DNA of 64,000 nucleotides from Caenibacillus caldisaponilyticus (GTDB lineage Bacteria > Bacillota > Bacilli > Bacillales > Sporolactobacillaceae). The number at the start of each line of letters is the position of its first letter. The stretch's first letter is position 1. The stretch is taken from positions 1-64,000 of the forward strand of contig NZ_BDDQ01000016.1 in assembly GCF_002003465.1 (NCBI RefSeq), given 5' to 3'. The position numbers and the translations under genes are program-made. The notes beneath the pieces are model-generated. The model was not told the origin of the DNA and ran no database searches. It saw only the letters and a list, made by a program, of their open reading frames with translations. This document shows, one piece after another, positions 38,568-48,012 of the stretch.

Positions 38568-38602
38568 GGTAAAAAGTATCAGCTTTCTTGATACTTTTTA
38601 CC
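38568..38602. promoter_or_regulatory. 14-bp palindrome, candidate upstream activator site
   Basis: GGTAAAAAGTATCA and TGATACTTTTTACC form a perfect inverted repeat with a 7-base centre. Its midpoint is about 84 bases upstream of the -12 element, the usual distance for an enhancer-binding protein. It overlaps the last codons of the regulator gene. It is AT-rich and lacks a trailing U run, which makes a terminator role less likely. Confidence 0.6.
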
Positions 38603-40624
38603 AAGAAGGTTTTCCAGCCCGTATTTCCGCACTTTGGCGGCCACTGTTTTGTGCGTGACGCCCAAGACTTTCGCCGCCTGATTAAAGCTCGGATAGCGTT
38701 GAATGATTTGTTTATAGATTTCTCTCTCATATTCTTCCATCGTCATCGGCGCCCGCTGTGCCAGAAACTCCGACAAGGAAGGGTCTTCCTCACGCATCTC
38801 GGAAACCGATGACGGTTCGGCGATGTAATTCGGCAGATCCTTCAAATAGAGCGTATCGCCCTCGGCTAATGTGATGAGCCGTTCCATGATGTTTTGCAAT
38901 TCCCGGATGTTTCCCGGCCAGTTGTAGCGCATCAATGCCTCGATGAAACCATCTTCATAATACTTGATACTTTTTCCCAACTTTTTATTGTACTGAACGC
39001 GGAAGTAATCGACGAGCAGCGGGATGTCGGAACGCCTCTTCCTGAGCGGCGGGAGGTGAACCGGAATGACGTTCAAGCGGAAATAAAGGTCTTCACGGAA
39101 CAATTTTTTTTGAACCATATCCGGCAAATTTTGATGGGTCGCGGCGATGATGCGCACGTCCAAACGGATCGTCTCGTAGCCGCCGACACGCTCGATCTCC
39201 CGCTCCTGCAACACGCGCAAAAGCTTGGCTTGAAGATCCAAGCTTAAATCGCCGATTTCGTCCAAAAAAATTGTGCCGTGGTTGGCGAGTTCAAATTTCC
39301 CTTTCCTCGTTTGCACGGCGCCGGTAAACGCTCCCTTTTCATGGCCGAACAGTTCGCTCTCTATAAGCGAGGGCGGAATCGCGGCGCAATTGACCCGGAC
39401 AAACGGCTTATCTTTGCGCAAGCTCGCTTGATGAATCGCCTTGGCCACGAGTTCTTTGCCCGTGCCGCTCTCGCCCGTGATCAGAACAGTCGCTTCCGAT
39501 TTGGACGCCTTGTTCGCCACCGATAATGCGTCGCGGATCGTTTCGCTCTCGCCGATGATCATATCAAATGCCTTGTCAAACTGGTGCTTGGACAGTTCCA
39601 ATTCCAAATACTTTGTCCGCTCTTTTTCCATTTCCAATTGCTCGAGCAACACTTTCATGTCGTCGATGCGGCTGAGCGTCAGCACCGAGCCGTAAAATCT
39701 CCCATCGACGATCGTGGGATTGAGCCGGGCGATATACATGGGGTTCTTTTTGAACGCGACGATCTGCGCCGTCGGCTGCCGTTTCTCGGCCGCCGCTTTC
39801 CAGGCGCGTTCGCCGACGACGGAACGGACGTCGTTGTCCAGTTTTTCTTCCTCGATCAACCGCGAAAACGCGGGATTGAGAAACACGAATTTTCCGCTTG
39901 GATCGGATAACCCGATCAAGTCGTCAACGGTGCGGAGGACAAGGTTCAACTGTTCTTGAAGCCTTTTGACTTCGTTCAATTCTTGACTGAGCGCTTCCAC
40001 ATCGGAAATGTCTTGAAAAAGAAGGATGGCCCCGATGACCTCGTGGTTGTAGACGAGCGGCGCCCGGCTGGCGATGATCGTTCGGTCTTTTAACGTTTTG
40101 CGCCGGGAAAACGGTGCGCTTTCCGGTTTTAAAATTTTATTCAAACCGGAATCCGGTACCGCTTCTTCCGCCTTGCGGTTCAGCAAGTCGGACAAAGGCA
40201 CCCCGAGCAACCGGACCGCTTCTTTATTGGCGTAGGTAATGACGTTTTCGCGGTTGACGATGACGACGCCGTTCGGGAGATTCGCGAGGACCTCCTCCAT
40301 GGTCATCGAGTTTTCCATCAATAAACGGTCGGCGACTTCCTGGTCATAATCATCGTTGCTGTTTAAAATCTCCTTGATTTCGGCAAACGCTTCGGCCGAC
40401 AACGGCTCTTCAAAAAGGATCGTGACTTGTTCGCCCTTCTTTATTTTCAGCGAAACGACGGCCAAAAGATTGATCACGGGCACTTGTTGACCGTTGTAAA
40501 GCAAAAACACCCGTTTTAATTTGTCGGGATCCGAAAACAATTTCTTCAATTTGGCGATCAACGTGGCGACCATTCTGACGTGCAGGCCGTTTTCTTTCAT
40601 CACGGTAAAGGTATAGCGATGCAA
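38579..40624 (-). CDS. sigma-54 activator with N-terminal HPr-like domain
   Basis: 681 residues. Residues 1-87 resemble HPr and keep His15 in ENGLHVRMVA; the Ser46 equivalent is replaced. Two PAS-like domains follow (about 110-205 and 228-320), then the AAA+ module with Walker A GESGTGKE (384-391), GAFTGA (431-436) for sigma-54 contact and FLDEIGDL, and a Fis-type helix-turn-helix (about 645-670). It probably activates dhaKLM, sensing PTS phosphorylation through the HPr-like domain. It starts at TTG 40624 with AGGAGG ten bases upstream. Confidence 0.88.
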   Translation of the reverse strand: MHRYTFTVMKENGLHVRMVATLIAKLKKLFSDPDKLKRVFLLYNGQQVPVINLLAVVSLKIKKGEQVTILFEEPLSAEAFAEIKEILNSNDDYDQEVADRLLMENSMTMEEVLANLPNGVVIVNRENVITYANKEAVRLLGVPLSDLLNRKAEEAVPDSGLNKILKPESAPFSRRKTLKDRTIIASRAPLVYNHEVIGAILLFQDISDVEALSQELNEVKRLQEQLNLVLRTVDDLIGLSDPSGKFVFLNPAFSRLIEEEKLDNDVRSVVGERAWKAAAEKRQPTAQIVAFKKNPMYIARLNPTIVDGRFYGSVLTLSRIDDMKVLLEQLEMEKERTKYLELELSKHQFDKAFDMIIGESETIRDALSVANKASKSEATVLITGESGTGKELVAKAIHQASLRKDKPFVRVNCAAIPPSLIESELFGHEKGAFTGAVQTRKGKFELANHGTIFLDEIGDLSLDLQAKLLRVLQEREIERVGGYETIRLDVRIIAATHQNLPDMVQKKLFREDLYFRLNVIPVHLPPLRKRRSDIPLLVDYFRVQYNKKLGKSIKYYEDGFIEALMRYNWPGNIRELQNIMERLITLAEGDTLYLKDLPNYIAEPSSVSEMREEDPSLSEFLAQRAPMTMEEYEREIYKQIIQRYPSFNQAAKVLGVTHKTVAAKVRKYGLENLLGKKYQES

Positions 40625-40679
40625 GACGCTTCCGCCTCCTGGCCTCTCGTTTTCTCGTTTAAGGTAGAGCCGCTTTCGA

Positions 40680-41435
40680 TCAGAAATTCATGTAGGACTG
40701 CCCGCCGTCGACGTTGATCGTCGCCCCGACGATCCAAGACGCCTTTTCTGAAGCGAGAAACACGACGACGTTGGCGACTTCTTCAACGGTGCCGAAACGC
40801 CCCGCCGGAATATGCGTGTCGATGAACCGGCGGATCCTTTCCGGATCAGCTTCTTGCCGCTTAATCCAGTTACCCGTGGGATGGAGAATGGCGCCGGGCG
40901 CGACCCCGTTGACGCGGATGCCGTAACGGATGACCTCATCGGCAAAGCCCTTTGTAAAACTGATCAATGCCGCTTTGGCATTGTTATAGGTGATCTTGCC
41001 GCCGCTTTCTCTCCCGTAAATCGAGGAAATGTTCACGATCGCGCCGGATCGCTTTTCTTTCATCACTTCGGCCGCCATTTTACTGAAATGAACAGCGGAC
41101 AAATAATTTAACCGCAAAGCTTCTTCGAAAACCTCTATGTCGGTGTCCAACGCGCCGCCGCCCATACTGCCTCCGGCGTTGTTGATAAGGATGTCGATCG
41201 TACCGTGTTCCTGAATAAATTGTTCAAACACGCGGACGCGATCCGTGGATTTCAACACGTCGCCCGGATAGATCGAGACCCCGAGCGCTTGTCGGACCGT
41301 TTCGAGCGCCTCGCGTCCGCGGGCGGTGACGCCGACCGTCGCGCCTTCACGAACGAAAGCTTCGGCGATCGCGCGGCCGATCCCTTTGGATCCCCCGGTC
41401 ACGAGCACTTTCTTTCCTTTAAGTTTCAGGTCCAT
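40680..41435 (-). CDS. short-chain dehydrogenase/reductase
   Basis: 251 residues with the NAD(P) motif TGGSKGIG, NNAGG, and the catalytic Ser-Tyr-Lys (NISSIYG and YNNAK). The C-terminus INVDGGQSYMNF is typical of SDR oxidoreductases. AAGGAGG lies seven bases before the ATG at 41435. It sits 55 bases before the regulator gene on the same strand, so a polyol or keto-triose substrate is possible but not shown. Confidence 0.85.
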   Translation of the reverse strand: MDLKLKGKKVLVTGGSKGIGRAIAEAFVREGATVGVTARGREALETVRQALGVSIYPGDVLKSTDRVRVFEQFIQEHGTIDILINNAGGSMGGGALDTDIEVFEEALRLNYLSAVHFSKMAAEVMKEKRSGAIVNISSIYGRESGGKITYNNAKAALISFTKGFADEVIRYGIRVNGVAPGAILHPTGNWIKRQEADPERIRRFIDTHIPAGRFGTVEEVANVVVFLASEKASWIVGATINVDGGQSYMNF

Positions 41436-41811
41436 GATCGTCCTCCTTCCGTTCGTCACAGCCCCCGTTTTTTGTTTTCCCTTGTTGGATCCATCCGTAT
41501 TATACCCGATCTCATCCGCCAGCGGCTTTTTTTCCAAAGCCCCCGTATAAATTTTTCCAAGGCGGACATAATGAAAATAAATGATCTATCTTCTCCCCCT
41601 TTAAAAAGGTGTTCCGGAACGATCTCCGGAACACCTTTTTTTCTCCGCGGCGGGCGGTTTCTGTTTTCCTGGCGACACAGGGAGCCGCTCCCGTCAATCC
41701 GAGGGATGGCAAAGCAGCGGCGGCCGATCGTTGGCCGGGTCGGATAGAGCCCCAAAGCTTTTTGATCCCGCCCGTTCGCTTGGCGTTTGTGATCGGAACG
41801 AGCTTTGCGCT
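41436..41811. other. intergenic region with a terminator
   Basis: Holds the hairpin at 41603-41642. No gene is apparent in the remainder. Confidence 0.4.
41603..41642. terminator. symmetrical terminator
   Basis: GGTGTTCCGGA (41608-41618) pairs with TCCGGAACACC (41625-41635); A5 before and T7 after. It serves the lysozyme gene on the minus strand. Confidence 0.82.
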
Positions 41812-42765
41812 TTAACGGGGCGGCACCGCAATCGTCTGCCCGATGCCGAGCCGCTCCGGATCGGCATCGGGATTCATTTGCTGCAGCACGCCATGGCGCC
41901 AGCCGTTTTCTTCTTCCAAACGCCAAAAAGTATCCCCTTTTTTGATCACGTAAGCCGCCGCCGGAACGCGCAAGCTCTGCCCGATCCGGAGCGCTTCCGG
42001 GCGGATGCCGGGGTTCATTTTCAGCAGCGTGCCGTGCGCGAGCCCGAAGCGGTTTTCCAGCGCCCATAGCGTATCGCCTTTTTTCACTTTATACACCAGA
42101 TAGGAGCCTTTATCGGAGGTTTTGGCGGTTTGATCCCGCTTGGCGTCCGCTTCCCGGCGTTTCGTCTCTTCCTCCGGGACGCGCACGTTGAGATCGACGC
42201 GTCCTTTGATGCCGGGAAGGCGGCCTTCATTGCTGTATTGGAAGACGCGCCATTCCTTCCAAATGCCGTTCTCACCCGGCCGCCGCACGCCGTAATGGGC
42301 AATCCACAGCGGCACGTTCCGCAAAGCCTCGGTCAAATGCCTTTTGGCGAAATTCGTGTTGGTGTAAATCATCACTTCCTCTCCCGTGCCCGCCGCCACC
42401 CGATCGAGATAAACGCGCGCACAGGCCGATAATCGGGCCTTGTCCAACCCTTGCGCTGTCTCCAGGTCGAGAACATGCGGCAGCACGGGCCGGAATCCGC
42501 AGATGGTTTGAAGGTAATGATCGGCTTCTTTGACAGCGTCCGCTTCACTTGCAAAGCGGGCGAAATGGTAAAAACCGACGTTTAATCCCGCCCGGGCGGC
42601 GTCCCGGGCGTTGCGCTCGAAATTCGGATCGACCACGGTCTTCCCTTCCGTCGCCTTGATAAAGACAAAATCGATCCCCGCCGCCCGCACTTTTTTCCAA
42701 TCAATCATCCCCTGCCAATGACTGACGTCAATGCCTTTCAAATGTTTTTCGCTCATCGCTTGCAT
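41812..42765 (-). CDS. GH25 lysozyme with two LysM domains
   Basis: 317 residues. The N-terminal glycosyl hydrolase family 25 muramidase has GIDVSHWQG, the acidic HVLDLE and WIAHYG; two LysM repeats follow (YKVKKGDTLWALENRFG and YVIKKGDTFWRLEEENG), which bind peptidoglycan. No signal peptide is seen, so it may be exported otherwise or act in the spore or during lysis. The ATG at 42765 has GGGAGGG six bases upstream. Confidence 0.9.
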   Translation of the reverse strand: MQAMSEKHLKGIDVSHWQGMIDWKKVRAAGIDFVFIKATEGKTVVDPNFERNARDAARAGLNVGFYHFARFASEADAVKEADHYLQTICGFRPVLPHVLDLETAQGLDKARLSACARVYLDRVAAGTGEEVMIYTNTNFAKRHLTEALRNVPLWIAHYGVRRPGENGIWKEWRVFQYSNEGRLPGIKGRVDLNVRVPEEETKRREADAKRDQTAKTSDKGSYLVYKVKKGDTLWALENRFGLAHGTLLKMNPGIRPEALRIGQSLRVPAAAYVIKKGDTFWRLEEENGWRHGVLQQMNPDADPERLGIGQTIAVPPR

Positions 42766-42920
42766 GCCTGACCCTCCCATTCGTTTTTCTTGATTTTCAT
42801 CCGTCTGTCCGACAGCCGCAAAAGCCGAAAATGGAAAGAGAGGGGTCGGGCCGCAGGGATAGCGGGTTTTTCCACCGGCACATTCGCCTTTTTTAGGCCA
42901 AGGTAGGGCCGATAAAGCGA

Positions 42921-42953
42921 AGAAAACAAAAAACCGTTCTGTTGAAGAACGGT
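42921..42953 (-). terminator. terminator of the zinc-ribbon gene
   Basis: CCGTTCT (42935-42941) pairs with AGAACGG (42947-42953), followed on the minus strand by a T-rich tail. Confidence 0.75.
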
Positions 42954-43014
42954 CGGTTCAAAATATCTATCTCATTCATAAAAAATGGCGTCCAACGGCC
43001 AAGCGGGCTGATCT

Positions 43015-43374
43015 TCAGCACGTGGGATGTGTGCCGCCTCCATCAAAAAAAGCGGCGACAACCGCTTCGACAAGCTGCGGATCGGGTTCGTTTCCGCGAA
43101 AGGCAAAAGGCATTTCTTTAATAAATCGGCCGTCTTTATACACATGAACGGCGCCTTTTTGCAGCATGACGCTGTACTCGACGTCAAACGTATAACCGTT
43201 TCTCTGTATCGCACCCATGTGCGCCTCACCTCCAAACATCGCCTCAGCCGAACCAAGTCCGGCTGCATCATAACTTTCATCGCTGGCAAACGCCACATAG
43301 CCGCATTCGGAACAATAATATTGGCAAGGGCCGAGCCAGTCCATCAAGCGGTCGAGGCATTGCGGACAGTCCAA
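43015..43374 (-). CDS. hypothetical protein with N-terminal zinc ribbon
   Basis: 119 residues from a TTG at 43374, with GAGGAGG eight bases upstream. CPQC and CSEC, 16 residues apart, form a zinc ribbon. A strand-rich domain follows (GAIQRNGYTFDVEYSVMLQK) and a helical acidic end. The frame continues upstream but without conserved features. The family is unknown to me. Confidence 0.6.
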   Translation of the reverse strand: MDCPQCLDRLMDWLGPCQYYCSECGYVAFASDESYDAAGLGSAEAMFGGEAHMGAIQRNGYTFDVEYSVMLQKGAVHVYKDGRFIKEMPFAFRGNEPDPQLVEAVVAAFFDGGGTHPTC

Positions 43375-43590
43375 CTTTCCTACCTCCTCAACCGTAGTTT
43401 GCCCCGTGCGGTCGGATTTGTCTCCAGCATCTAAACGTTCGGCCTTCGGCGACAGATACGCGCAACATGGAGCGGCCAGCGCGATGCGGTACAGCTCTCG
43501 AAGATAAGCAAAATGTCCAATCAACCTTTTTCCAAAAAACAAACACGGGGTTTTCGTCGTTCCGGCGAAACCCCGATATGAGCTTTATTA

Positions 43591-43666
<76 letters not shown>

Positions 43667-44124
43667 ATGGTTCACCACTATTTCTTTATCTATTTTTATT
43701 CGTTTCGCTCTTTCGTCGTCCGATTTCGCATCGGACATGTTTAACTATAGCACGGGGATCGGAAAAGGTCAACGGTCTTTCCAAAGTTCTTCTAATCAGA
43801 CGATTCCGTCTACGGCTAGCCATAATAACCCACTAATAATGTCCGGATAATCAAGGACTTATACAATTCCAGGCTTTTATATCGCGGTGCCGATTTAATT
43901 CGATGTTAAGCGAAAAAAACTTAGAAACGCTCCGCATCAATCCCATATATATTAGAAACATTTTTGGCGGCACCGTCATTTTGCATACAAACAGGAAACA
44001 AATGTTCTCTATGATGATCTCCTTAACTTGCTTTAATCATTTTCAGGCGATTTTAGCGCATAAGAACGCCATCCCTTTTATCCCTATCGCATCCCGTTTA
44101 AAGAAGACGATGCCGAATTCGTTA
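43667..44124. other. AT-rich intergenic region beside the tRNA
   Basis: About 460 bases with lower GC than the surrounding core. Short frames have no ribosome binding sites. Promoter of the tRNA should lie near 43700-43760; no hexamer pair is convincing. No integrase or attachment repeat was found. Confidence 0.45.
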
Positions 44125-44475
44125 TCATTGGCACACCATTAACAGATTTCCGTCGGGATCTTTAAAATTAAACCAGTGATTGTTCTCGATGCCGGTGGTT
44201 AATTGCACGTTCTTCGCCTTCATAAATTCGTAGGCTTGCTGGATGTTATTCGTTTTGAATTGAAATGCCGGGACTTTATAGACTTTATCTTCGGCAAAAA
44301 TCTTACTGTCCAGGACAATGCTGGGCCCATTCATCGGAATGACGTACAAATGGCCGAATAAGATTTCACCGTCTGCGGGCAATCCTAAAATCTCACAATA
44401 CCAATCGCGCGCCTGCTCGATATTGCGGACGGGAATAAAAACCCCGCCGATTTGATTGAAAATCGGGTGATTCAT
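44125..44475 (-). CDS. VOC family (glyoxalase-like) protein
   Basis: 116 residues of one vicinal-oxygen-chelate unit: GGVFIPVRNIEQARDWYCEI at the start and WFNFKDPDGNLLMVCQ at the end. These folds serve in glyoxalase, dioxygenase and antibiotic-binding roles; which applies is open. GGAGG lies six bases before the ATG. It has lower GC than the genes left of the tRNA. Confidence 0.8.
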   Translation of the reverse strand: MNHPIFNQIGGVFIPVRNIEQARDWYCEILGLPADGEILFGHLYVIPMNGPSIVLDSKIFAEDKVYKVPAFQFKTNNIQQAYEFMKAKNVQLTTGIENNHWFNFKDPDGNLLMVCQ

Positions 44476-44630
44476 GACCGGCCTCCAATAAAAATTTTTT
44501 TTTACTACTAAATGAGTGGTTCAACATCCTTCAAACTTATCCTTCAAAGGCGGCATAATAAAGGGAGTGCCGTCTTTAATTTTCGTGTTCATGGGCCGCA
44601 GAAAAAGGTATCTTGTTTGAGCGGTTTTGT

Positions 44631-45302
44631 TTAACCGTTGACAACACCGATCACGAAGCCGTCATATCCTTTACCGCTCACCGTTTGAACGGCCGTCGCT
44701 TCAATTCTCGTTTCTTCGGATAATAAATCGATAAACCGGCGCACACCCTGTATTTCCAAGTCTGCACTGCTTTCATCAAGGATCCGCCCGCGGCGCACGA
44801 CGTTATCCGCAACGATGACGGTGCCCGGCCTTGCAAGCTTTAGCGCCCACTTCAAATAGCTCGGATGGTTCTTCCGGTCCGCATCAATGAAGATCAAATC
44901 GAAAGACCGGAACCCTCTTTTTTCAAGAGTCGGCAAGGTTTCGAGGGCCGGCCCGACCACGATTTCAATTTTTTTATCCAAACCGGCCTTTTTCACGTTT
45001 GCCGCGGCAACTTCGGCATGCTTTTTATTGTATTCAAGCGTGATCAGCTTGCCGTCGTCCGGCAAGGCACGGGCGAGCCAAATGCTGCTGTAACCGCCGA
45101 GCGTCCCGATTTCTAAAATGGCTGTTGCCCCTATGATCTTAGCGAGCAAATAGAGGAGCTTTCCTTGGTTCGGCGTCACATCAATCGCCGGCAAACCGGC
45201 TTCCGCATTCGCTTTGAGCACCGCATCCAGGAGCGGATCCGCCGCGTGGAGCTTGGTCTTAAAATAAAGGTCGACATCCTTCCAGATTTCTTCAATCGCC
45301 AT
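44631..45302 (-). CDS. SAM-dependent O-methyltransferase
   Basis: 223 residues of the caffeoyl-CoA/catechol O-methyltransferase type. The SAM loop is ILEIGTLGGYSSIWLA, and the metal-binding aspartate region is FIDADRKNHPSY. GGAGG lies nine bases before the ATG at 45302. The substrate is unknown. A hairpin (45356-45390) is in its upstream region. Confidence 0.88.
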   Translation of the reverse strand: MAIEEIWKDVDLYFKTKLHAADPLLDAVLKANAEAGLPAIDVTPNQGKLLYLLAKIIGATAILEIGTLGGYSSIWLARALPDDGKLITLEYNKKHAEVAAANVKKAGLDKKIEIVVGPALETLPTLEKRGFRSFDLIFIDADRKNHPSYLKWALKLARPGTVIVADNVVRRGRILDESSADLEIQGVRRFIDLLSEETRIEATAVQTVSGKGYDGFVIGVVNG

Positions 45303-45355
45303 GGCTTATTGCCTCCGTGTGATGATTTAAATCCAAAATGGATCGATTGGCTTTG

Positions 45356-45393
45356 AAGGATCCACGCTCAAGGGACCGACGCGGATCCTTTTT
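45356..45393. repeat. inverted repeat upstream of the methyltransferase gene
   Basis: AAGGATCC (45356-45363) and GGATCCTT (45383-45390), followed by TTTCTC on the plus strand. It could be a weak plus-strand terminator or a 5' untranslated hairpin. Confidence 0.35.
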
Positions 45394-45629
45394 CTCGGAT
45401 CTGCAAACCCCAACCGGCGAAAACCGACCATTCTGACGGCACCCATCTTATTATTAAATATACTTTTTTAAATGGCAAATATTTTTGGAAAGGATATTCA
45501 ACGTGGAATTCGGCGGATGTTTTGACGATCTATGTCGAAAAATTTCTTTTTGCAAGGAAAGGAAGAAACATAAATTTGTGGAATGGTTTTATCGAACAAA
45601 AAGCGCGAATGTCCGGAAAGGACATCGCT

Positions 45630-45960
45630 ATGCGTGCGGCTTGGACCGTCATGAAAGAACAACTGGATCACTTTTATTTAATCCGAAGATTGTCCCTCTA
45701 CGAATTGAAAAGCGAACATCGCCATCATTATCTGGGGATCCTTTGGGAACTGATTAATCCCGTGATGCTATCGCGCTGCTCGCCATCTTGGCTGCGTCTG
45801 TCATCCTTTTGGAACTGATTAATCCCATGATTCCGGCTTCATCTTGAACAGAGGAAACGTGGAAGGAGTCCATTATTTGCCTTGGCATAACCTCCCTTAT
45901 TTCCACGACGCTTTTTTGCGGACGATGGATCGGACGAGACTGAAGGCCAACTGACCGAAA
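45630..45960 (+). pseudogene. TagG-like polysaccharide ABC permease, remnant
   Basis: The first frame from ATG 45630 gives LTV/MKEQLDHFYLIRRLSLYE and HHYLGILWELINPV, the N-terminus of the teichoic-acid export permease TagG/TarG. The frame then breaks; a further fragment NVEGVHYLPW near 45860 resembles the next conserved stretch. The rest of the roughly 270-residue protein is missing. A 21-base segment is duplicated at 45746-45766 and 45811-45831 inside the remnant. No partner ATPase (tagH) is adjacent. Confidence 0.7.
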
Positions 45961-46096
45961 CGTCCGGCATGAGAGCACCTTCATTCAACACCCGTTTGCT
46001 CCTAACGATAAAACCTTCATAATTAAAGGAATCCCTTCATGCATCTCGAATGATATATAAAAATTCACTTTAACTTCTTTGATTGGAGAATCGCAT

Positions 46097-47695
46097 TTGA
46101 AAAGCGCCAAATCTTTATGGTTATTTATTGGATCCCTCATGGGAATCAGTCTTCTATGGTTTGCAATGATGCTGTTCCTGTCCGCACAAATGGGCTTTTT
46201 CATGTACATGGCCGTTCAGATTTTTCTCATCGGCATGCTTATCTTGAATGCCGTTCGGCTGTTTAAAAAGAAGGAACGGCGGAAACCTATCTTCTCCATC
46301 GTTTCCTCATTGCTTTTATCCATCCTGTTTTTCTCTATCGCTTTATTAAACGCGATGACTCCGTATTATAGGCAATACATTTATGGCGAGAACCTGGAGC
46401 TTTCTCCTTCAGGGAAACTTAAGATTTACGAGGATATGTATAAACGGATCTTTTTGATGTCCGATCATTTGAATTCGTTTAAACGCGTCAAAGTGAAACA
46501 TATCTTGTTCTATCAAGAAGATCATGTCAATGCTCAGTGGGTGACGGCGGTTTTAAACGGAATCGCAAAAGAACAAAAAGATTATCGCCGCATGTTCGGT
46601 TCGCTCCCTCCCTCTAACGTATCCGTTGTGTTTTATTCATACAAAAAGCAGATGGGTTTTCATACCCCCATGATCGACCTAAACGGAGGCTATTTACCAT
46701 CAAAAAATAGGATTTCCATTTACATCCCCCGTGCCAAAGCGAACGATCGGGAATATATCGAAAAAATCAGCGCCCATGAATATAGCCATTTTTTATTCCA
46801 TCAATTCGCCAAAGAACATCATATTTCGTTATTTAAAATTCCCGTTTGGTTGAATGAAGGGATCGCGCGCTATATTGAAAATCGGAGTGCCGGCCTCCCA
46901 CTGGATGAAAAGATCTTACAAGATCAGCCGTGGATCCCGTTGAATAAACTGGATACTTATGGGAATTGGCATGTCCATCTTGACGATCGCGGCACGCCCT
47001 ATGATCAAAGCGCTTTATTTGTCAGCGACCTTCTCCATAAGAACGGCGAAAAGGCCTTCCAGCGTTTTTTGCTGAATTTAAAAACCGATTCCTGGGAAGA
47101 CGCATTTGAGAAAGCCACGCATAAAAGATTTGAGGATGAAGAAGCCGATTTCGTTGATCGCTTGAACCGTGCGCGATCGCTTTGGAACCAGACGAACAGT
47201 GATTTATTAAAAGCGAAGCAAGCCGAAGCGTTAAAACACCTCAATCAATTGCATCATCTGTTTCCCGGCAACAGCAGTACACTGGATACCGTAGCCAAAA
47301 TTTATATGAACCAAGGATTGTACCGGAAAGCGTTGGAGTATGGAACCGAAGCCGAAAAAATCAACCCGAACGATGATGATATCAAAGCCTTTTTGTCCTT
47401 GGTACTAATATATATAGAACCCGATAAAGCATGGGCAAAAATCCAAGAGATGCCATTGGATGTTCAATACGAAAAGGATTTGGCCGAACACATCCGGCAG
47501 TTGATTGACAAGATCCACAAAGGCGAACCGCTCCGTGGTTATTATGATTTTGTCCAATTAAATGATTTGAACAGCGACAAAAATAAATTGGACATAATCA
47601 ACATGGTTCTTAATAAATATCCGGATGGGAGCCGAAAGTATCGTACGTTGCTTTTGGACTATAAAAGCCAATTGGAGAAGCGCAAAAATCAATGA
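46097..47695 (+). CDS. membrane-anchored peptidase MA family metalloprotease with TPR tail
   Basis: 532 residues. Three hydrophobic segments occupy the first 100; a soluble domain follows with HEYSHFLFHQF, a HExxH zinc motif, and the third ligand region WLNEGIARYIE, as in gluzincin peptidase MA-like proteins. The C-terminal 180 residues have TPR-like repeats (TVAKIYMNQGLYRKALEYG). The TTG at 46097 has GGAG eight bases upstream. AT-rich codon use sets it apart from the core genes. Its role is unknown. Confidence 0.75.
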   Translation: MKSAKSLWLFIGSLMGISLLWFAMMLFLSAQMGFFMYMAVQIFLIGMLILNAVRLFKKKERRKPIFSIVSSLLLSILFFSIALLNAMTPYYRQYIYGENLELSPSGKLKIYEDMYKRIFLMSDHLNSFKRVKVKHILFYQEDHVNAQWVTAVLNGIAKEQKDYRRMFGSLPPSNVSVVFYSYKKQMGFHTPMIDLNGGYLPSKNRISIYIPRAKANDREYIEKISAHEYSHFLFHQFAKEHHISLFKIPVWLNEGIARYIENRSAGLPLDEKILQDQPWIPLNKLDTYGNWHVHLDDRGTPYDQSALFVSDLLHKNGEKAFQRFLLNLKTDSWEDAFEKATHKRFEDEEADFVDRLNRARSLWNQTNSDLLKAKQAEALKHLNQLHHLFPGNSSTLDTVAKIYMNQGLYRKALEYGTEAEKINPNDDDIKAFLSLVLIYIEPDKAWAKIQEMPLDVQYEKDLAEHIRQLIDKIHKGEPLRGYYDFVQLNDLNSDKNKLDIINMVLNKYPDGSRKYRTLLLDYKSQLEKRKNQ

Positions 47696-48012
47696 AAAAG
47701 TGACCACTGTCGAACCCAGAATTCCGATCGATCGTTCAACAAAAATAAAATGGAGGCTTGACATAAAGCCTCCGAACACACTTCTCATGCCAACCGGCAT
47801 CTCCATCTTTCCTGCCGCCCCGCACAAAGGCAGCGCGCTCTTCTTTTTATCCTCAAACTGTATAAAGCCCCTCGTTTTATGTCTCCCATTGATCAAGCTC
47901 AACGATGATTGCGCCTGTGGTATGAATGCTTTCCCGTTGAAACGCGGTCGTTTCAACGGGGTATGATTTTCCCCCAATTAATGAATAATGAATACAGATG
48001 GGAGGCCTTGAA
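47696..48012. other. intergenic region
   Basis: No gene is seen. It contains the hairpin at 47933-47960. Confidence 0.35.
47933..47960. repeat. 12-bp perfect inverted repeat
   Basis: CCCGTTGAAACG, loop CGGT, CGTTTCAACGGG. No proper T run follows (GTATGATTTT), so it may be a weak terminator of the protease gene or a control site for the next gene. Confidence 0.4.

Noticed and set aside
38967-38980. Second copy of TTGATACTTTTT inside the regulator gene, resembling half of the palindrome.
   Set aside because: Encodes conserved-looking protein sequence (KSIKYY), has no partner half and lies too far from the promoter.
43903-44142. 79-codon plus-strand frame in the AT-rich spacer.
   Set aside because: No ribosome binding site; composition looks random; it overlaps the VOC gene end.
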